Positions 6,049 to 6,434 of a DNA stretch of 6,434 nucleotides are shown piece after piece. The notes beneath the pieces are model-generated. The model ran no database searches. It had not been told where the DNA came from and was given only the letters and a program-made list of their open reading frames with translations. This DNA comes from Chloroflexota bacterium. GTDB lineage: Bacteria > Chloroflexota > Dehalococcoidia > Bin125. The first letter of the stretch is position 1; every line of letters starts with the position of its first letter. Location: positions 1-6,434 of the forward strand of contig JAPUIR010000408.1 in NCBI GenBank assembly GCA_027296805.1, written 5' to 3'. Made by a program: the position numbers and the translations under genes.

Positions 6049-6271
6049 GCGCGTGAGGCGGCGCCGGGATCAAGCGTCGATCGCTACATGACCAATATTG
6101 ACCAGTGGATATCGCCGTCAATGGTCAATTTCCGCCATATCCGTGGCCGCAGGTACACCGTAGCCTCGTCTCACTCGCGACGTAGCAGATGGGATCCGTG
6201 GGATCCGGGCGCAGTGTTCGCGCTACGCAGATCTTCGATGCGAGCTGATTCGGATTCGATTGGAGAGCACG
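6049..6271. other. Intergenic region before the small peptide gene
   Basis: This 223-bp stretch has no gene I can support. It contains the TGACCA cluster (6089-6129), a wider GGATAT/ATATCC inverted pair (6107-6112 and 6137-6142), a tandem 9-bp duplication of TGGGATCCG (6190-6207) and the Shine-Dalgarno of the small peptide gene (GGAG, 6262-6265). The part around 6085-6145 is conspicuously AT-rich for this window, as expected of a control region. No strong terminator for the PPOX gene is visible. Confidence 0.5.
6089..6129. repeat. TGACCA repeat cluster with inverted repeat ATTGACCA/TGGTCAAT
   Basis: TGACCA occurs at 6089-6094 and 6099-6104 (direct, 10-bp period) and in reverse at 6122-6127. 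The last two are part of a perfect 8-bp inverted repeat, ATTGACCA (6097-6104) and TGGTCAAT (6122-6129), with a 17-bp centre. The 10-bp spacing places the direct copies on the same helix face. This looks like a regulator binding region upstream of the small peptide gene or a -35-like TTGACC cluster; no matching -10 box was found on the plus strand. Confidence 0.5.
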
Positions 6272-6409
6272 ATGAAACGTCAGATCACCATTCGCAGGCT
6301 GGCGGCAGCGGGCATCGTGACCGTGGGCCTCGCCGCTTTGGTTCTGGGCATCGATCTGACCGACGATGCCGTCGTCCTCATACGAGGCCACATCGCGAAC
6401 TGGGGCTAA
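6272..6409 (+). CDS. Small hypothetical protein, 45 aa, single hydrophobic helix
   Basis: An ATG at 6272 opens a 45-codon frame ending in TAA at 6407-6409. The protein starts MKRQITIRR, a strongly basic head, followed by a hydrophobic stretch of about 18 residues (LAAAGIVTVGLAALVLGI, positions 10-27) and a short tail (DLTDDAVVLIRGHIANWG). GGAG lies 6 nt before the ATG. The positive-inside layout fits a single-pass inner-membrane peptide with its tail outside, or an uncleaved signal-anchor; no AxA cleavage site follows the hydrophobic core. It is transcribed in the same direction as the MFS and PPOX genes but stands 223 bp away behind its own control region. I recognise no family. Real coding is favoured by the RBS, the sensible topology and the less GC-rich surroundings; its small size keeps confidence moderate. 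Confidence 0.62.
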   Translation: MKRQITIRRLAAAGIVTVGLAALVLGIDLTDDAVVLIRGHIANWG

Positions 6410-6434
6410 GCCAGCCGCGTCTGGTCGGGCCAGC

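Noticed and set aside
6125..6391. An 88-codon minus-strand frame with a GTG start opposite the small peptide gene
   Set aside because: It has no Shine-Dalgarno before the GTG and no recognisable motif. The plus-strand 45-aa frame has an RBS and sensible topology.

Overview
The window is GC-rich bacterial DNA with densely packed genes and no sign of phage, transposon, CRISPR or RNA genes. The best clue to the organism is a small flavin/deazaflavin-fold oxidoreductase that resembles the actinobacterial F420-dependent PPOX family (Rv0121/TIGR03668 type). With the GC-rich composition and the style of the hydrolases and MFS transporter, this points to Actinomycetota or a Chloroflexota lineage (Dehalococcoidia/SAR202-like). 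That placement is inference; there is no phylogenetic marker here.

Layout. (1) Left edge to 1013, + strand: the 3' part of an epoxide-hydrolase-type alpha/beta hydrolase whose true start lies left of the window. (2) 1034-4127, - strand: four genes in one direction. In transcription order they are a pterin-4a-carbinolamine dehydratase (4127-3849), a full three-module Ada alkylation-repair/regulator protein (3668-2586), a serine-nucleophile alpha/beta hydrolase (2499-1654) and an unrecognised 159-aa protein (1513-1034). Gaps of about 86 to 180 bp and a good Shine-Dalgarno before each gene suggest separate or loosely coupled transcription units, not a tight operon. Three tandem 24-bp repeats sit between the dehydratase and ada. 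(3) 4128-4289: a divergent intergenic region with a perfect 16-bp palindrome just upstream of the next gene. (4) 4290-6048, + strand: an MFS transporter followed after 28 bp by the PPOX protein, which has a TANNNT box 6 nt before its ATG and may have its own leaderless promoter. (5) 6049-6434: a less GC-rich intergenic stretch with a TGACCA repeat cluster, then a 45-aa single-helix membrane peptide or exported peptide gene.

How the genes relate. There is no convincing shared pathway. The set (two hydrolases, Ada, a drug/anion-type MFS permease, an F420/FMN oxidoreductase) fits a general xenobiotic and alkylation-stress toolkit, but that is a theme, not a demonstrated system. The observations most worth following are regulatory: the 16-bp palindrome before the MFS gene, the dyad over the putative PPOX promoter, the triplicate repeat upstream of ada, and the TGACCA cluster before the small peptide gene. 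I do not see a clearly new biological system.
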